Origin: Streptomyces sp. NBC_00190
Lineage (GTDB): Bacteria > Actinomycetota > Actinomycetes > Streptomycetales > Streptomycetaceae
Assembly (NCBI RefSeq): GCF_036203305.1
Contig: NZ_CP108131.1
Span: 1,054,001-1,118,000 of the forward strand
Length of the DNA: 64,000 nucleotides
Direction of reading: 5' to 3'
Below are positions 50,548 to 58,596 of the stretch, one piece after another. The notes beneath the pieces were generated by a model. The model worked only from the letters and a program-made list of their open reading frames with translations, searched no databases and was not told where the DNA came from. Each line of letters begins with the position of its first letter. Positions within the stretch are counted from its first letter, which is position 1. The position numbers were made by a program, and so were the translations under genes.

Positions 50548-52032
50548 ATGCGGCAATTTCCTCTGGAAATGCACCAAGTGGCACCTGGTCGGGTGGTCGA
50601 GTGGCGGTTGCGGTCCACGGCGGCGGAGGAGAGCGACGGCCCGGGTGACGCGGCGGGCAGGAAGGCGTCCTTCAACCAGGACAAGCACTTCACCGTCGCC
50701 GAGGAGAGCCGGGCCGCCGACGACCCCGTCGCGTCGTGGATCGCGGTCACCTTCGAAGTGGCCGGGCGGCTGGACGAACCGGCCCTGGCCCGCGCCCTGC
50801 TGGCCTTCGTCCAGCGGCACGAGGTGCTGAGGTGCGCGTTCCGGAGGCTGGCCGGGGAACTGGCCTGTGAGCCCTTTGACCCGGCCGAACTCGCCCTCGA
50901 GGCCGAGCCCGTGGGCGCCTTCGCGACCTCCGAGCTCCTGCGGGACTTCCTCGTCGAGCGGTTCAAGCGGAGCATCGACACCCTGTCCTGGCCGCTGTTC
51001 ACCATGGGCGCGGTCCTGCGCGAGGACTCCGCGACGGTCTATCTCGCCTTCGACCACATCGTGTGCGACGGCATGTCGATGCCGATCGTCGTCCACGAGG
51101 TGCTGACCGACTACGAGGCCCTGTGCCGCGGTGAGGACAGCGGGCTGCCGCCGGTCGCCCCCAGCTACCTCGACTTCGCCGACGAGCAGCGGCGCCGCTA
51201 CCTCTCCATCGACGCCGGCGACGAACGCCTGGGCTACTGGAAGGAGTTCATCGAGCGCGGCGGCGGGTTCTTCCCCCGCTTCCCGCTCGACCTCGGGGTG
51301 GAACCGGGCCGGATGTACCCGATCGTCAACGAAGCCTCCGTGCTGCTGGACGCGGGTGAGGCGGAGGTGTTCGAGAAGACCTGCCTGGCGGTCGGCGGCA
51401 AGCCGTTCATGGGGGTGCTCGCCTCCGTCGCGGTGTGCCTGCGCGAGGCGGGCGGCCCCGGCGTCTACCGGGGCCTGATGCCGGTCAGCGAGCGCGGCCG
51501 GGAAGGCTGGGCGGACTCGGTGGGATGGTTCGTCAACACCATGCCCATCGAGTTCGACGCCTCTCCCGGCCGGGACTTCGCGCAGGTCATGGCCGCGGTC
51601 CGGGCCGGATTCACCGAGATGATCGGCCATATCGACGTGCCGTTCGTCCGCGCGTGGGAGCTGCTGGCGCCCGAGGAGTTCGCCGCCCGCTCGTGGCCCT
51701 ACCCGGTGAACTTCTTCTCGTACATCGACATGCGCAAGTGCCGGGGCGCCGACCGCCACGACGAGTGGCGGCCCGCCACCCACGTGTGGTCTGCGCGGGC
51801 CAACGGAGCCTGCTCGTGGTTCCAGCGGGACGCCGACGGAATGCACATGAACTCCCTGTACGTGGACACCGTCGCGGCCCGCCGCACCATGGGCGACCTG
51901 CAGGAGGCGCTGCGTCTGAAGGTCCAGGAGATCGCCCGCTCGGGCGGGTTCCGCCGGCCCGTCGCGCTGACCCCGCAGCGCCGGCCCGTCGGGTCACCGC
52001 TCGACGTGGCCGCGTACGCCCGGCGCGGCTGA
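50548..52032 (+). CDS. Free-standing NRPS-type condensation-domain protein
   Basis: A 494-residue protein of the condensation / acyl-CoA-dependent acyltransferase superfamily. The catalytic motif reads FDHIVCDGMS (HHxxxDG with the first His replaced by Asp, the second catalytic His kept), near residue 172. The C-terminal half has GWFVNTMPIEFD, typical of condensation domains. No adenylation or carrier domain is attached or nearby, so it may join separate acyl and amine substrates or act with enzymes encoded elsewhere. Start ATG 50548 has AAGGGA about 8 bases upstream. It stands alone between the ABC cluster and the ECF gene. Confidence 0.83.
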   Translation: MRQFPLEMHQVAPGRVVEWRLRSTAAEESDGPGDAAGRKASFNQDKHFTVAEESRAADDPVASWIAVTFEVAGRLDEPALARALLAFVQRHEVLRCAFRRLAGELACEPFDPAELALEAEPVGAFATSELLRDFLVERFKRSIDTLSWPLFTMGAVLREDSATVYLAFDHIVCDGMSMPIVVHEVLTDYEALCRGEDSGLPPVAPSYLDFADEQRRRYLSIDAGDERLGYWKEFIERGGGFFPRFPLDLGVEPGRMYPIVNEASVLLDAGEAEVFEKTCLAVGGKPFMGVLASVAVCLREAGGPGVYRGLMPVSERGREGWADSVGWFVNTMPIEFDASPGRDFAQVMAAVRAGFTEMIGHIDVPFVRAWELLAPEEFAARSWPYPVNFFSYIDMRKCRGADRHDEWRPATHVWSARANGACSWFQRDADGMHMNSLYVDTVAARRTMGDLQEALRLKVQEIARSGGFRRPVALTPQRRPVGSPLDVAAYARRG

Positions 52033-52151
52033 GCCCCGGCCCCGGTCCTGGCGGCCGGCGACGGCGTGCGCCGTGTATCGGGGCGTCGGACGCGGACGGC
52101 CGATGCCCGGTGGCTCGGCAAGGAGGACCGCGGCGGCCGGTTCCGCTGCGG

Positions 52152-53387
52152 TCAGAGGCGGGCCGCGCGGCTGCGGAGCAGGGCGCGCTCCCGCGCGTTG
52201 CGGGTGAGCGAGGCCGCCCGCTCGAACTCGGCGCGGGCCTCAGCCGGCCGGCCGAGGCGCTCCAGCAGGTCTCCCCGCACGCTCGGCAGCAGGTGGTAGG
52301 CGCGCAGCCCCGGCTCCTGCGCCAGCGCGTCGACCAGCGGCAGCGCCGCCTCCGGTCCCTGGGCCATCGACACGGCCACCGCCCGGTTGAGCTCCACCAC
52401 CGGGGACGGGACGAGCGTGACGAGGCTCCCGTACAGGGCGGCGATCGTCGGCCAGTCGGTGTCCTCGTAGCGGACGGCCGCCGCGTGGCAGCCGGCGATC
52501 GCGGCCTGCAGGGAGTACGGGCCGCTGCCTGCGTGGCGCATGGCCTCGATGCCCCGGTGGATGAGCATCCGGTTCCACCGGGCCCGGTTCTGGTCGGCGA
52601 GCAGGACCGGTTCCCCGTCGGGGCCGGTGCGGGTGGCCATCCGGGACGCCTGGAACTCCAGCAGCGCGGCCAGGCCGTGCACCTCGGGCTCCTTGGGCAT
52701 CAGCGCCGCCAGGACGCGGGCCAGCCGCAGGGCGTCCTCGCACAGGGCGGGGCGGACGAGGTCCTCGCCGGCGGTGGCCGAGTAGCCCTCGTTGAAGACG
52801 AGGTAGATGACCTCCAGGACCGAGGCGAGCCGCGCCTCGCGGTCGGCCCCGTACGGGACTTCGAAGGGCACGCCGGCGGTGGCGAGCGTCCGCTTCGCCC
52901 GGACGATGCGCTGGGCGACGGTGGACTCGGAGGCGAGGAAGGCGCGGGCGATCTCCTGGGTCGTCAGCCCGCCCATCAGGCGCAGGGTGAGTGCGATCCG
53001 GGCCTCGGTCGCCAGCACCGGATGGCAGGCGGTGAAGATCAGCCGCAGCAGGTCGTCGTCGATGTCGTCCGGGTCGGCCGGTTCGCCGGGGGCGGGTACG
53101 TCCTCCAGGCTCCGGCCGACCTCGGCGAGTTTGCGCGCGTACGTCTCCTTGCGGCGCACGAGGTCGACCGCGCGGTGCTTGGCGGTGGCCATCAGCCAGG
53201 CGCCCGGCCGGTCCGGGACGCCGGACTGCGGCCACTGTTCGAGTGCGGCGACGAGGGCGTCCTGCGCGAGTTCCTCGGCGATGCCGACGTCCCGCACGAT
53301 CCGGGCGACGCCCGCGATGATGCGCGCGGACTCGATCCGGAACACCGCTTCGACCGCCTGGGCCGTACTCACTGCCGTCACGGCCAC
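52152..53387 (-). CDS. ECF42-type RNA polymerase sigma factor with C-terminal helical extension
   Basis: A 411-residue ECF sigma factor. Region 2 (AEELAQDALVAALEQWP and RPGAWLMATAKHRAVDLVRR) and region 4 (LRLMGGLTTQEIARAFLASESTVAQRI) are followed by a long TPR-like extension of more than 200 residues (DUF6596-type; PLVDALAQEPGLRAYHLLPS, LGRPAEARAEFERAASL). This architecture, with a YCII/DGPF protein next door, defines the ECF42 group, which lacks a classical anti-sigma factor. Start is uncertain among GTGs at 53387, 53381 and 53372; none has a strong ribosome site. Confidence 0.9.
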   Translation of the reverse strand: MAVTAVSTAQAVEAVFRIESARIIAGVARIVRDVGIAEELAQDALVAALEQWPQSGVPDRPGAWLMATAKHRAVDLVRRKETYARKLAEVGRSLEDVPAPGEPADPDDIDDDLLRLIFTACHPVLATEARIALTLRLMGGLTTQEIARAFLASESTVAQRIVRAKRTLATAGVPFEVPYGADREARLASVLEVIYLVFNEGYSATAGEDLVRPALCEDALRLARVLAALMPKEPEVHGLAALLEFQASRMATRTGPDGEPVLLADQNRARWNRMLIHRGIEAMRHAGSGPYSLQAAIAGCHAAAVRYEDTDWPTIAALYGSLVTLVPSPVVELNRAVAVSMAQGPEAALPLVDALAQEPGLRAYHLLPSVRGDLLERLGRPAEARAEFERAASLTRNARERALLRSRAARL

Positions 53388-53430
53388 CCATCAGAGCAGC
53401 CGTGACGCGGCAGGGCAAACGGGGCGCGGA

Positions 53431-53787
53431 TCACATCTCCTGGATCTCCCTGACCTCGGCGCTCACGTTCCACTCCGCCGGGTGGATCTCCAGGAACCTC
53501 TTCGTCCACTCGATGGCCTCGGCCTTGTCCTTGCACTGGGTCAGGGAGTAGCCGCCGACGACCTCCTTGGTCTCCGTGAACGGGCCGTCGGTGTAGCTGA
53601 TCTTTCCGCCGGACCAGCTGAGCCGGGTCCCCTCGGAGGTGGGGAGCAGCCCGGCGGTGTCCAGCATGACCCCGGCCTTGGTGATCTCCTCGAACAGGGC
53701 GCCCATGCGCTGCTCGAACTCGGCCGGGAACTTCTCGGGCGGCAGGTCCTGCTCGTTGATGCGGATCATCGTCAGGAAGCGCGGCAT
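53431..53787 (-). CDS. YCII/DGPF-domain protein, ECF42 partner
   Basis: A 118-residue single-domain YCII-like protein carrying the hallmark YTDGPFTETKEVVGGY. Such DGPF proteins are nearly always encoded beside ECF42 sigma factors and are thought to belong to their regulon or signalling. It lies 43 bases upstream of the sigma gene in the same direction. ATG 53787 has GAGGAG 5 bases upstream. Confidence 0.92.
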   Translation of the reverse strand: MPRFLTMIRINEQDLPPEKFPAEFEQRMGALFEEITKAGVMLDTAGLLPTSEGTRLSWSGGKISYTDGPFTETKEVVGGYSLTQCKDKAEAIEWTKRFLEIHPAEWNVSAEVREIQEM

Positions 53788-53928
53788 GGTGACTCCTCGG
53801 TCGGAAGCGGCGGGGGCTCTCCCCGCCTCTCACCCCTGCGTCGAACGGGAGGCGCCCGGATCGACAGCTCCTCGAAGATTCTTCGGAGAATTTTCCGGAG
53901 GGGCCATCCGGCGCACCCCTACTCGCGA

Positions 53929-53942
53929 GTAGGATCGCCGCC
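53929..53942. promoter_or_regulatory. Perfect 14-base palindrome before the DoxX gene
   Basis: CTACTCGCGAGTAG ends 24 bases before the DoxX start, in the divergent gap with the YCII gene. The position and symmetry fit a TetR-type operator. The regulator is not encoded next to it. Confidence 0.5.
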
Positions 53943-53966
53943 CAGGCCGCTCCCGAAAGGTCCCCC

Positions 53967-54344
53967 ATGCCGCGCACGCCTTCCTCGCCGCTCCTGCTCG
54001 CCGGCCTCCTGGCCGGGGCGGCGGTCGCGCACGCCGCCGTGCCCGAGAAGTTCGACGCGACCGTCCCGCGCTCGCTGCCGGGCAGCCCGCGCGCGTGGAC
54101 GTACGCGAGCGGGGTGGCCGAGCTCGCGCTTGCCGCCGGGGTCGCCCATCCGCGGACCCGCAAGGCGGCCGCGATGGCCGCGGCCGCCTTCTTCGTCGGC
54201 GTGTTCCCGGCGAACGTCAAGATGGCCGCCGACGCGCGCCACCGCTCCCCCGCCGTGCGCGCCGTGGCGTTCGGCCGGCTGCCGCTCCAGGTGCCGCTGG
54301 TGCTGTGGGCCGGGAAGGTGAGCCGCGGCGCCGCGGCCCGCTGA
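53967..54344 (+). CDS. DoxX-like membrane protein
   Basis: A 125-residue membrane protein with four hydrophobic stretches and the DoxX-type VAELALAAGVAHPRTRKAA and FVGVFPANVKMA segments. DoxX proteins are quinone- or redox-linked membrane proteins of poorly known role. ATG 53967 has AAAGG about 5 bases upstream, and a perfect palindrome lies just before. Confidence 0.8.
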   Translation: MPRTPSSPLLLAGLLAGAAVAHAAVPEKFDATVPRSLPGSPRAWTYASGVAELALAAGVAHPRTRKAAAMAAAAFFVGVFPANVKMAADARHRSPAVRAVAFGRLPLQVPLVLWAGKVSRGAAAR

Positions 54345-54404
54345 CCGGCTGCCCCGTCGACCTCCGGCCCCGGCCCCCGGCCGCCCTGACCGGCCCGGAT
54401 CGGG

Positions 54405-54674
54405 TCAGCGGCTGTCGCCCGTCCAGTCCCAGCGCCCCGGATCGCCCGCCCGGCGGCGGTAGTGGGCACGGCCGCCCGCCCCGTAGCGCCCTATCTCCGT
54501 GGACAGCCGGGCCTCTTCCGCGAGCTGCGGGGTGCTCCAGCCCGTGATGTCGAGGAGGAGCCCGTCCAGGGGACCGCCCACGAGTTCGCCGTAGACGTGG
54601 CCGGGGCGGGGGCCTGGGTCGGGATCGTCGTGGTCGGCGCCGTAGACCCGGCGGCGGAGCATCCTGTCGTCCAT
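54405..54674 (-). CDS. Small protein of unknown function
   Basis: An 89-residue hydrophilic protein with strong codon bias: MDDRMLRRRVYGADHDD, then VYGELVGGPLDGLLLDITGW, ending in a Tyr/Arg-rich HYRRRAGDPGRWDWTG. There is no signal peptide or membrane segment. Start is ATG 54674, where GGAGG is very close, or ATG 54662, where it is 13 bases away. I recognise the GGPLDGLLL pattern from small Streptomyces hypotheticals but no function. Confidence 0.6.
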   Translation of the reverse strand: MDDRMLRRRVYGADHDDPDPGPRPGHVYGELVGGPLDGLLLDITGWSTPQLAEEARLSTEIGRYGAGGRAHYRRRAGDPGRWDWTGDSR

Positions 54675-54780
54675 GCCTCCAAGCTTCACAGGCACCACTG
54701 ACAATCGGCCGCCGCGTGCAGCGGCGATGATGGGTGCCGCCTCCCGGTCGCGGGAGGCATGGGAGCGAGGAGCGGCACGC

Positions 54781-55119
54781 ATGGCACGTCGGGTACACCA
54801 GCCATTGGAGGACCAGGAGTTCGACTTCATCCTCTCCATGGCGCCGGGGCCGGTTCTCGCCTACTTCTGCGGGAGCTGGCCGAAGGCCCTGGAGGCGTGC
54901 CGGGCGATGGACACGCTCGTCGGCGAGCTGTCCGAGGAGTACGGGGCGCGGTTCACCGCCGTCCGCACCGACATGACCCGCTGCCCCGGGCCGACCAGGC
55001 GTTACGGCGTGACCGGCGCGCCGACCGCCGTGCTCATCAGGGACGGTGAGGCATTCGCGAGCCAGGCCGGACCGATGACGCGCGAGGAGTTCCGGGCGTT
55101 CCTGGACGCCCACCTCTGA
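54781..55119 (+). CDS. Thioredoxin-fold protein without CXXC motif
   Basis: A 112-residue protein with thioredoxin layout: a beta strand (GPVLAYFCGSWPKALEACRAMD), an RTDMTRCP strand/loop, the conserved cis-Pro region VTGAPTAVLIRDG and a C-terminal helix. The active-site position reads GSWPK instead of WCGPC; the remaining cysteines (FCG, EAC, RCP) are not in CXXC spacing. It should not act as a normal dithiol oxidoreductase. ATG 54781 has GAGGAGC about 8 bases upstream. It lies 141 bases before the P450 gene, same strand; similar proteins accompany secondary-metabolism genes in Streptomyces (from memory). Confidence 0.78.
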   Translation: MARRVHQPLEDQEFDFILSMAPGPVLAYFCGSWPKALEACRAMDTLVGELSEEYGARFTAVRTDMTRCPGPTRRYGVTGAPTAVLIRDGEAFASQAGPMTREEFRAFLDAHL

Positions 55120-55260
55120 GGCCGCCTCCGTAGGCCGGGCCGCCGGTTGGGCCCTGTGGGCGAACTCGGGTGATCTGGCCGAAAGTGGCATAGGTGGGAT
55201 AGGTGCCTCAGGCATGTAATGGAGTCCGGCGAGACGGAACCATCGCTTGCGAGGTGCTCC

Positions 55261-56448
55261 ATGTCAGAGACAGTTGCCTTCCCTCAGGACCGAACCTGCC
55301 CCTACCACCCACCGGCTGCTTACGAACCCCTGCGGGAGAGCCGGCCGCTCTCCCGCGTCACCCTCTTCGACGGCCGCTCCGTATGGGTGGTCACCGGGCA
55401 CGCCGAGGCGCGTGCCCTGCTCGCGGACGGCCGGCTCTCCGCCGACCGCCGCAACGCGGCCTTCCCGGCGCCGACCAGGCGGTTCAAGGGGCTGCAGAAC
55501 CGGCGTGCCGCACTGCTCGGGGTCGACGACCCCGAGCACAACGTCCAGCGCCGGATGCTGATCCCCAGCTTCACGCTGAAGCGGACGGCCGCCCTGCGGC
55601 CGCGGATCCAGCAGACCGTGGACCGGCTGATCGACGAGATGGTGGCGGGCGGTCCGCAGGCCGAACTGGTGGGCGACTTCGCCCTACCGGTGCCGTCGAT
55701 GGTGATCTGTGCCCTGCTCGGGGTCCCGTACGAGGACCACGAGTTCTTCGAGGGACAGTCGCGGCGGCTGCTGCGCGGCCCGGAGCCGGCCGACGTGGAG
55801 GACGCCCGCCGCCGACTGGACGGCTATCTCGTCGGCCTGATCGAGCGCAAGCGCCGGGAGCCCGGCGACGGGCTGCTCGACGAGCTCATCGCGCAGCGCC
55901 TGGAGACGGGCGAGATCGACGTCGAGGAGCTGGTCGCCCTCGCCGTGATCCTGCTGGTGGCGGGGCACGAGACGACCGCCAACATGATCTCGCTCGGCAC
56001 GTTCACCCTGCTGCGCCATCCGGAGCAGCTGGCCGAACTGCGGGCCGACCCGGCGCTCATCTCCTCGGCCGTGGAGGAGCTGATGCGGTTCCTGTCGATC
56101 GCCGACGGAATGCTGCGGGTGGCGACCGAGGACATCGCCGTCGGCGGGGTGACGGTGCGCGCGGACGACGGGGTCGTCTTCTCCACTTCCGTCATCAACC
56201 GCGACGACTCCGTCTTCGAGGAGCCGGACGCGCTGGACTGGCACCGGCCCACCCGCCACCACCTGGCCTTCGGCTTCGGCATCCACCAGTGCCTGGGCCA
56301 GAACCTGGCCCGTGCGGAGATGGAGATCGCGCTGGGCACGCTCTTCGAGCGGCTGCCCGGACTGCGGCTGGCGGCCGAGCCAGACCGGATCCCCTTCAAG
56401 CCCGGCGACACCATCCAGGGGATGGTCGAACTCCCCGTGGCGTGGTGA
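55261..56448 (+). CDS. Cytochrome P450, CYP105-like
   Basis: A 395-residue soluble P450. It has the I-helix oxygen-binding AGHETTANM near residue 240, the ExxR pair in VEELMRFL, and the haem loop FGFGIHQCLGQNLAR with the Cys ligand near 345. The N-terminus (SETVAFPQDRTCPYHPP) and overall form fit CYP105, which hydroxylates xenobiotics and antibiotics. ATG 55261 has GAGG 7 bases upstream; a longer start at 55219 adds residues without family similarity. The stop overlaps the ferredoxin gene by 4 bases. Confidence 0.92.
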   Translation: MSETVAFPQDRTCPYHPPAAYEPLRESRPLSRVTLFDGRSVWVVTGHAEARALLADGRLSADRRNAAFPAPTRRFKGLQNRRAALLGVDDPEHNVQRRMLIPSFTLKRTAALRPRIQQTVDRLIDEMVAGGPQAELVGDFALPVPSMVICALLGVPYEDHEFFEGQSRRLLRGPEPADVEDARRRLDGYLVGLIERKRREPGDGLLDELIAQRLETGEIDVEELVALAVILLVAGHETTANMISLGTFTLLRHPEQLAELRADPALISSAVEELMRFLSIADGMLRVATEDIAVGGVTVRADDGVVFSTSVINRDDSVFEEPDALDWHRPTRHHLAFGFGIHQCLGQNLARAEMEIALGTLFERLPGLRLAAEPDRIPFKPGDTIQGMVELPVAW

Positions 56449-56663
56449 GGGCCGTGCCGGCCCGGCGGCTGCGCATCGACATCGACACCGGCGTCTGCAT
56501 CGGCGCGGGCCAGTGCGCGCTGACCGCGCCCGGGGTGTTCACCCAGGACGACGACGGCTTCAGCGAGCTGCTCCCGGGCCGCGCGGACGGCGCCAGGAGC
56601 GCGCTGGTCCGGGAGGCCGCTCGGGCCTGCCCGGTCTCGGCCATCTCCGTCCGCGAGGACTGA
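56445..56663 (+). CDS. 3Fe-4S ferredoxin, P450 redox partner
   Basis: A 72-residue ferredoxin beginning inside the P450 stop codon (GTGA). The cluster cysteines are in CIGAGQC and ACPVSAI; with only three cysteines it holds a [3Fe-4S] cluster, as in the CYP105 partner ferredoxins. GTG 56454 is an alternative start. It passes electrons to the coupled P450; no ferredoxin reductase gene is present in the window. Confidence 0.92.
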   Translation: MRAVPARRLRIDIDTGVCIGAGQCALTAPGVFTQDDDGFSELLPGRADGARSALVREAARACPVSAISVRED

Positions 56664-56700
56664 CCCGGCCGGTGGTGGGTGCGCAGGTATCGGGGGGCTG

Positions 56701-56728
56701 GATTTCCTGTACAGTTGTCCAGGAAATC
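56701..56728. promoter_or_regulatory. TetR-type operator, inverted repeat GATTTCCTG-N10-CAGGAAATC
   Basis: Perfect 9-base arms, 10 bases apart, span the likely promoter of the DUF1304-tetR operon, ending 26 bases before its start. A TetR regulator is encoded second in that operon, so autorepression is likely. Confidence 0.75.
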
Positions 56729-56754
56729 TAGTCCCCCGAGAAGTGGAGGCGGCC

Positions 56755-57105
56755 ATGCACACGGTCGCTCAGATATTGACCGGCCTCGTGGCCGCGCTGC
56801 ACGTGTACTTCCTGGTCCTGGAGATGTTCCTGTGGCAGCGGCCGCCGGGGCGCGCGCTACACGGCTTCGACGCGGAAACCGCCCGGCTCACCGCACCGCT
56901 CGCCGCCAATCAGGGCCTCTACAACGGCTTCCTCGCCGCCGGGCTGGTCTGGGCGCTCGTCATCGACTCGCTGGCCACGCAGGTCTTCTTCCTCGTCTGC
57001 GTGATCGTCGCCGGGGTGTACGGGGCCGCGACCGCCAACCGCCGGATCCTCATCGTGCAGGCCCTGCCCGCGGCACTGGCCCTCGGCGCGGCACTGGCAG
57101 CGTGA
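56755..57105 (+). CDS. DUF1304-family membrane protein
   Basis: A 116-residue protein with four hydrophobic segments and the DUF1304 signatures LHVYFLVLEMFLW and LAANQGLYNGFLAAG. Its function is unknown; related genes are commonly co-transcribed with TetR regulators. ATG 56755 has GGAGGC 3-4 bases upstream. Its stop overlaps the tetR gene by 4 bases, and a 28-base operator lies just upstream. Confidence 0.88.
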   Translation: MHTVAQILTGLVAALHVYFLVLEMFLWQRPPGRALHGFDAETARLTAPLAANQGLYNGFLAAGLVWALVIDSLATQVFFLVCVIVAGVYGAATANRRILIVQALPAALALGAALAA

Positions 57106-57695
57106 GCCCTCAGGAGCCGCGCGAGCCCGCCGTGCGCGCGCCGGACCCGCGCACGGCGAGGACGAAGGCGCGGCTGCGCGAGAGCCTGCTCGCCGAGTGC
57201 GCGGACAAGCCGCTCGCCGAGGTCAGCGTCTCGGCCGTGGTCCGCGGGGCGCAGGTCGGCCGCGCCACGTTCTACCTCCATTACGAGGACCTCACCGCGC
57301 TCGCCGTGGACGCCTGCGCGGATGTGGTGCACGCGGCGGTCGACGCCCTGCACACCTGGCAGACGGGCCCCGGATCGCTTCCCCCGGCGCGGCCGCCCGC
57401 CGCGCTGGCCGCGTTCCTGACGGCCGCGGCGGACCGGGCGCCGCTCTACCGCACGCTGCTCCTCCCGGGCGGCGGCGGACCGCTCGGCGACCGCCTCCAC
57501 CGGGAGCTGCGCGCCCGCGCGCACGCCGAGCGCACGGCGGCGGGCGCCCCGCACTCCGATCTCGTCGCGTCGGCGGTGGCCGCCACCTTCACCGGCGTCC
57601 TGGCGGACTGGCTGCACGGTGCCGTCCCGGCGGATCCGGCCGGACTGGCGGACCAGCTGTGGCGGCTGCTCCTGGCCCTCCACCAGGCCGCTTAG
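57102..57695 (+). CDS. TetR-family transcriptional regulator
   Basis: A 197-residue TetR regulator. The HTH region is RTKARLRESLLAECADKPLAEVSVSAVVRGAQVGRATFYLHYEDL (abbreviated here: VSAVVRGAQVGRATFYLHY is the recognition part, residues 43-61). The C-terminal helical domain (about 75-197) binds an unknown ligand. GTG 57102 is coupled to the DUF1304 stop. It probably represses its own operon through the inverted repeat at 56701-56728. Confidence 0.88.
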   Translation: MSPQEPREPAVRAPDPRTARTKARLRESLLAECADKPLAEVSVSAVVRGAQVGRATFYLHYEDLTALAVDACADVVHAAVDALHTWQTGPGSLPPARPPAALAAFLTAAADRAPLYRTLLLPGGGGPLGDRLHRELRARAHAERTAAGAPHSDLVASAVAATFTGVLADWLHGAVPADPAGLADQLWRLLLALHQAA

Positions 57696-57728
57696 GACGG
57701 GGAGCGACCTTCGCGCCGCGGACGCCGA

Positions 57729-57757
57729 GAGCCCCGCCGGCCGGACCGGCGGGGCTC
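57729..57757. terminator. Bidirectional terminator between tetR and the cold-shock gene
   Basis: A perfect 12-base stem (GAGCCCCGCCGG and complement) with a 5-base loop lies 33 bases after the tetR stop and 28 bases after the end of the convergent cold-shock gene. Confidence 0.75.
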
Positions 57758-57785
57758 CCATCACGGGCGGTGCTCGTGAAGCGGA

Positions 57786-57992
57786 CTACCGGAGGGGAAC
57801 CACCCGCTCGGCCTGGGGGCCCTTGGGGCCCTGGGTGACGTTGTACTCGACCCTCGCGTTCTCTTCCAGGGACTTGAAGCCGGTGGTCTCGATGGCGGAG
57901 AAGTGCACGAACACGTCCGGGCCGCCGTCGTCCTGCTGGATGAACCCGAATCCCTTCTCCGAGTTGAACCACTTCACGATGCCTGTTGCCAT
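57786..57992 (-). CDS. Cold-shock protein, CspA family
   Basis: A 68-residue OB-fold RNA chaperone. The nucleic-acid-binding motifs KGFGFI and DVFVHFSAI are intact, and the start [14 protein letters not shown] is canonical. It binds single-stranded RNA and prevents secondary structure. ATG 57992 is the family start. The 160 bases upstream contain no other gene and probably hold a long leader, as is common for csp genes. Confidence 0.95.
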   Translation of the reverse strand: MATGIVKWFNSEKGFGFIQQDDGGPDVFVHFSAIETTGFKSLEENARVEYNVTQGPKGPQAERVVPLR

Positions 57993-58154
57993 CTTGCTGA
58001 TCCTTCTCAACGTTCCACTGCGGGCCGCATATGCGGCCGTCATTGATCCTGCCCAAACGTCCCTCGGAGCACACGCTGAACGCGGCCAACCGTGGCGTGG
58101 CGCGTATTCGAACTTCTGACCGCCCTGTCCGTGAATCGAGGGATCGGCGCCTTC

Positions 58155-58505
58155 TCAAGACGCTTCGAGGGGGGACGGAGACCGAGGGGCTGCCGCGCGG
58201 GCTCGCCGCGGTCCGCCGACCCGGCAGCCCACGCAGTCGGCATGGCCCGTGTGCGCCGCGGTGTCCCGGGTGCGCCAGTCCCACTCGGCCTCGGGACGCG
58301 GCCCGCTCGGCTTGCCCCACCCCGCGAGGTGGAGGAGCCAGGTGACGATCCCGGCCGCGACGACGACGCCGAGGCCCAGCCAGATGCCGGGGGTCCACGC
58401 CGCGCACACCGCGGCGCCCGCTCCGGCGAAGCCCAGCAGGGCCAGGGTCGTACCGGTCCAGCCGGCCACCGTGTGGCCGAGATCGACGTGACCGTGCGCA
58501 CTCAT
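58155..58505 (-). CDS. Two-helix membrane protein, HGxxPAAW-like
   Basis: A 116-residue protein beginning MSAHGHVDLGHTVAGWTG, followed by two membrane helices (TTLALLGFAGAGAAVCA and IWLGLGVVVAAGIVTWLL) and a hydrophilic tail with paired cysteines (ADCVGCRVG). I recognise it as related to the small HGxxPAAW family common in Streptomyces; its function is unknown. ATG 58505 has AGGA upstream. It is divergent from marR with 91 bases between, so the marR operator may affect both. Confidence 0.78.
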   Translation of the reverse strand: MSAHGHVDLGHTVAGWTGTTLALLGFAGAGAAVCAAWTPGIWLGLGVVVAAGIVTWLLHLAGWGKPSGPRPEAEWDWRTRDTAAHTGHADCVGCRVGGPRRARAAAPRSPSPLEAS

Positions 58506-58565
58506 GATCCTCCCTGGTCGGACCGTCGGCAGTAGGCTCGGAGAAAGGTTCATTTATCTCACGAG

Positions 58566-58578
58566 CTAAGTTACTTAG
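58566..58578. promoter_or_regulatory. MarR-type palindrome CTAAGT-T-ACTTAG
   Basis: A 13-base inverted repeat with a single central base lies 18 bases before the marR start in an AT-rich stretch. Autoregulation by MarR is likely. Confidence 0.6.
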
Positions 58579-58596
58579 ATGCTAAGGAGTATGTGC

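Noticed and set aside
50548..56663. A complete NRPS biosynthetic cluster
   Set aside because: Only an isolated condensation protein, a P450 and ferredoxin are present; no adenylation domain, carrier protein or thioesterase is nearby, and unrelated sigma-factor genes lie between.
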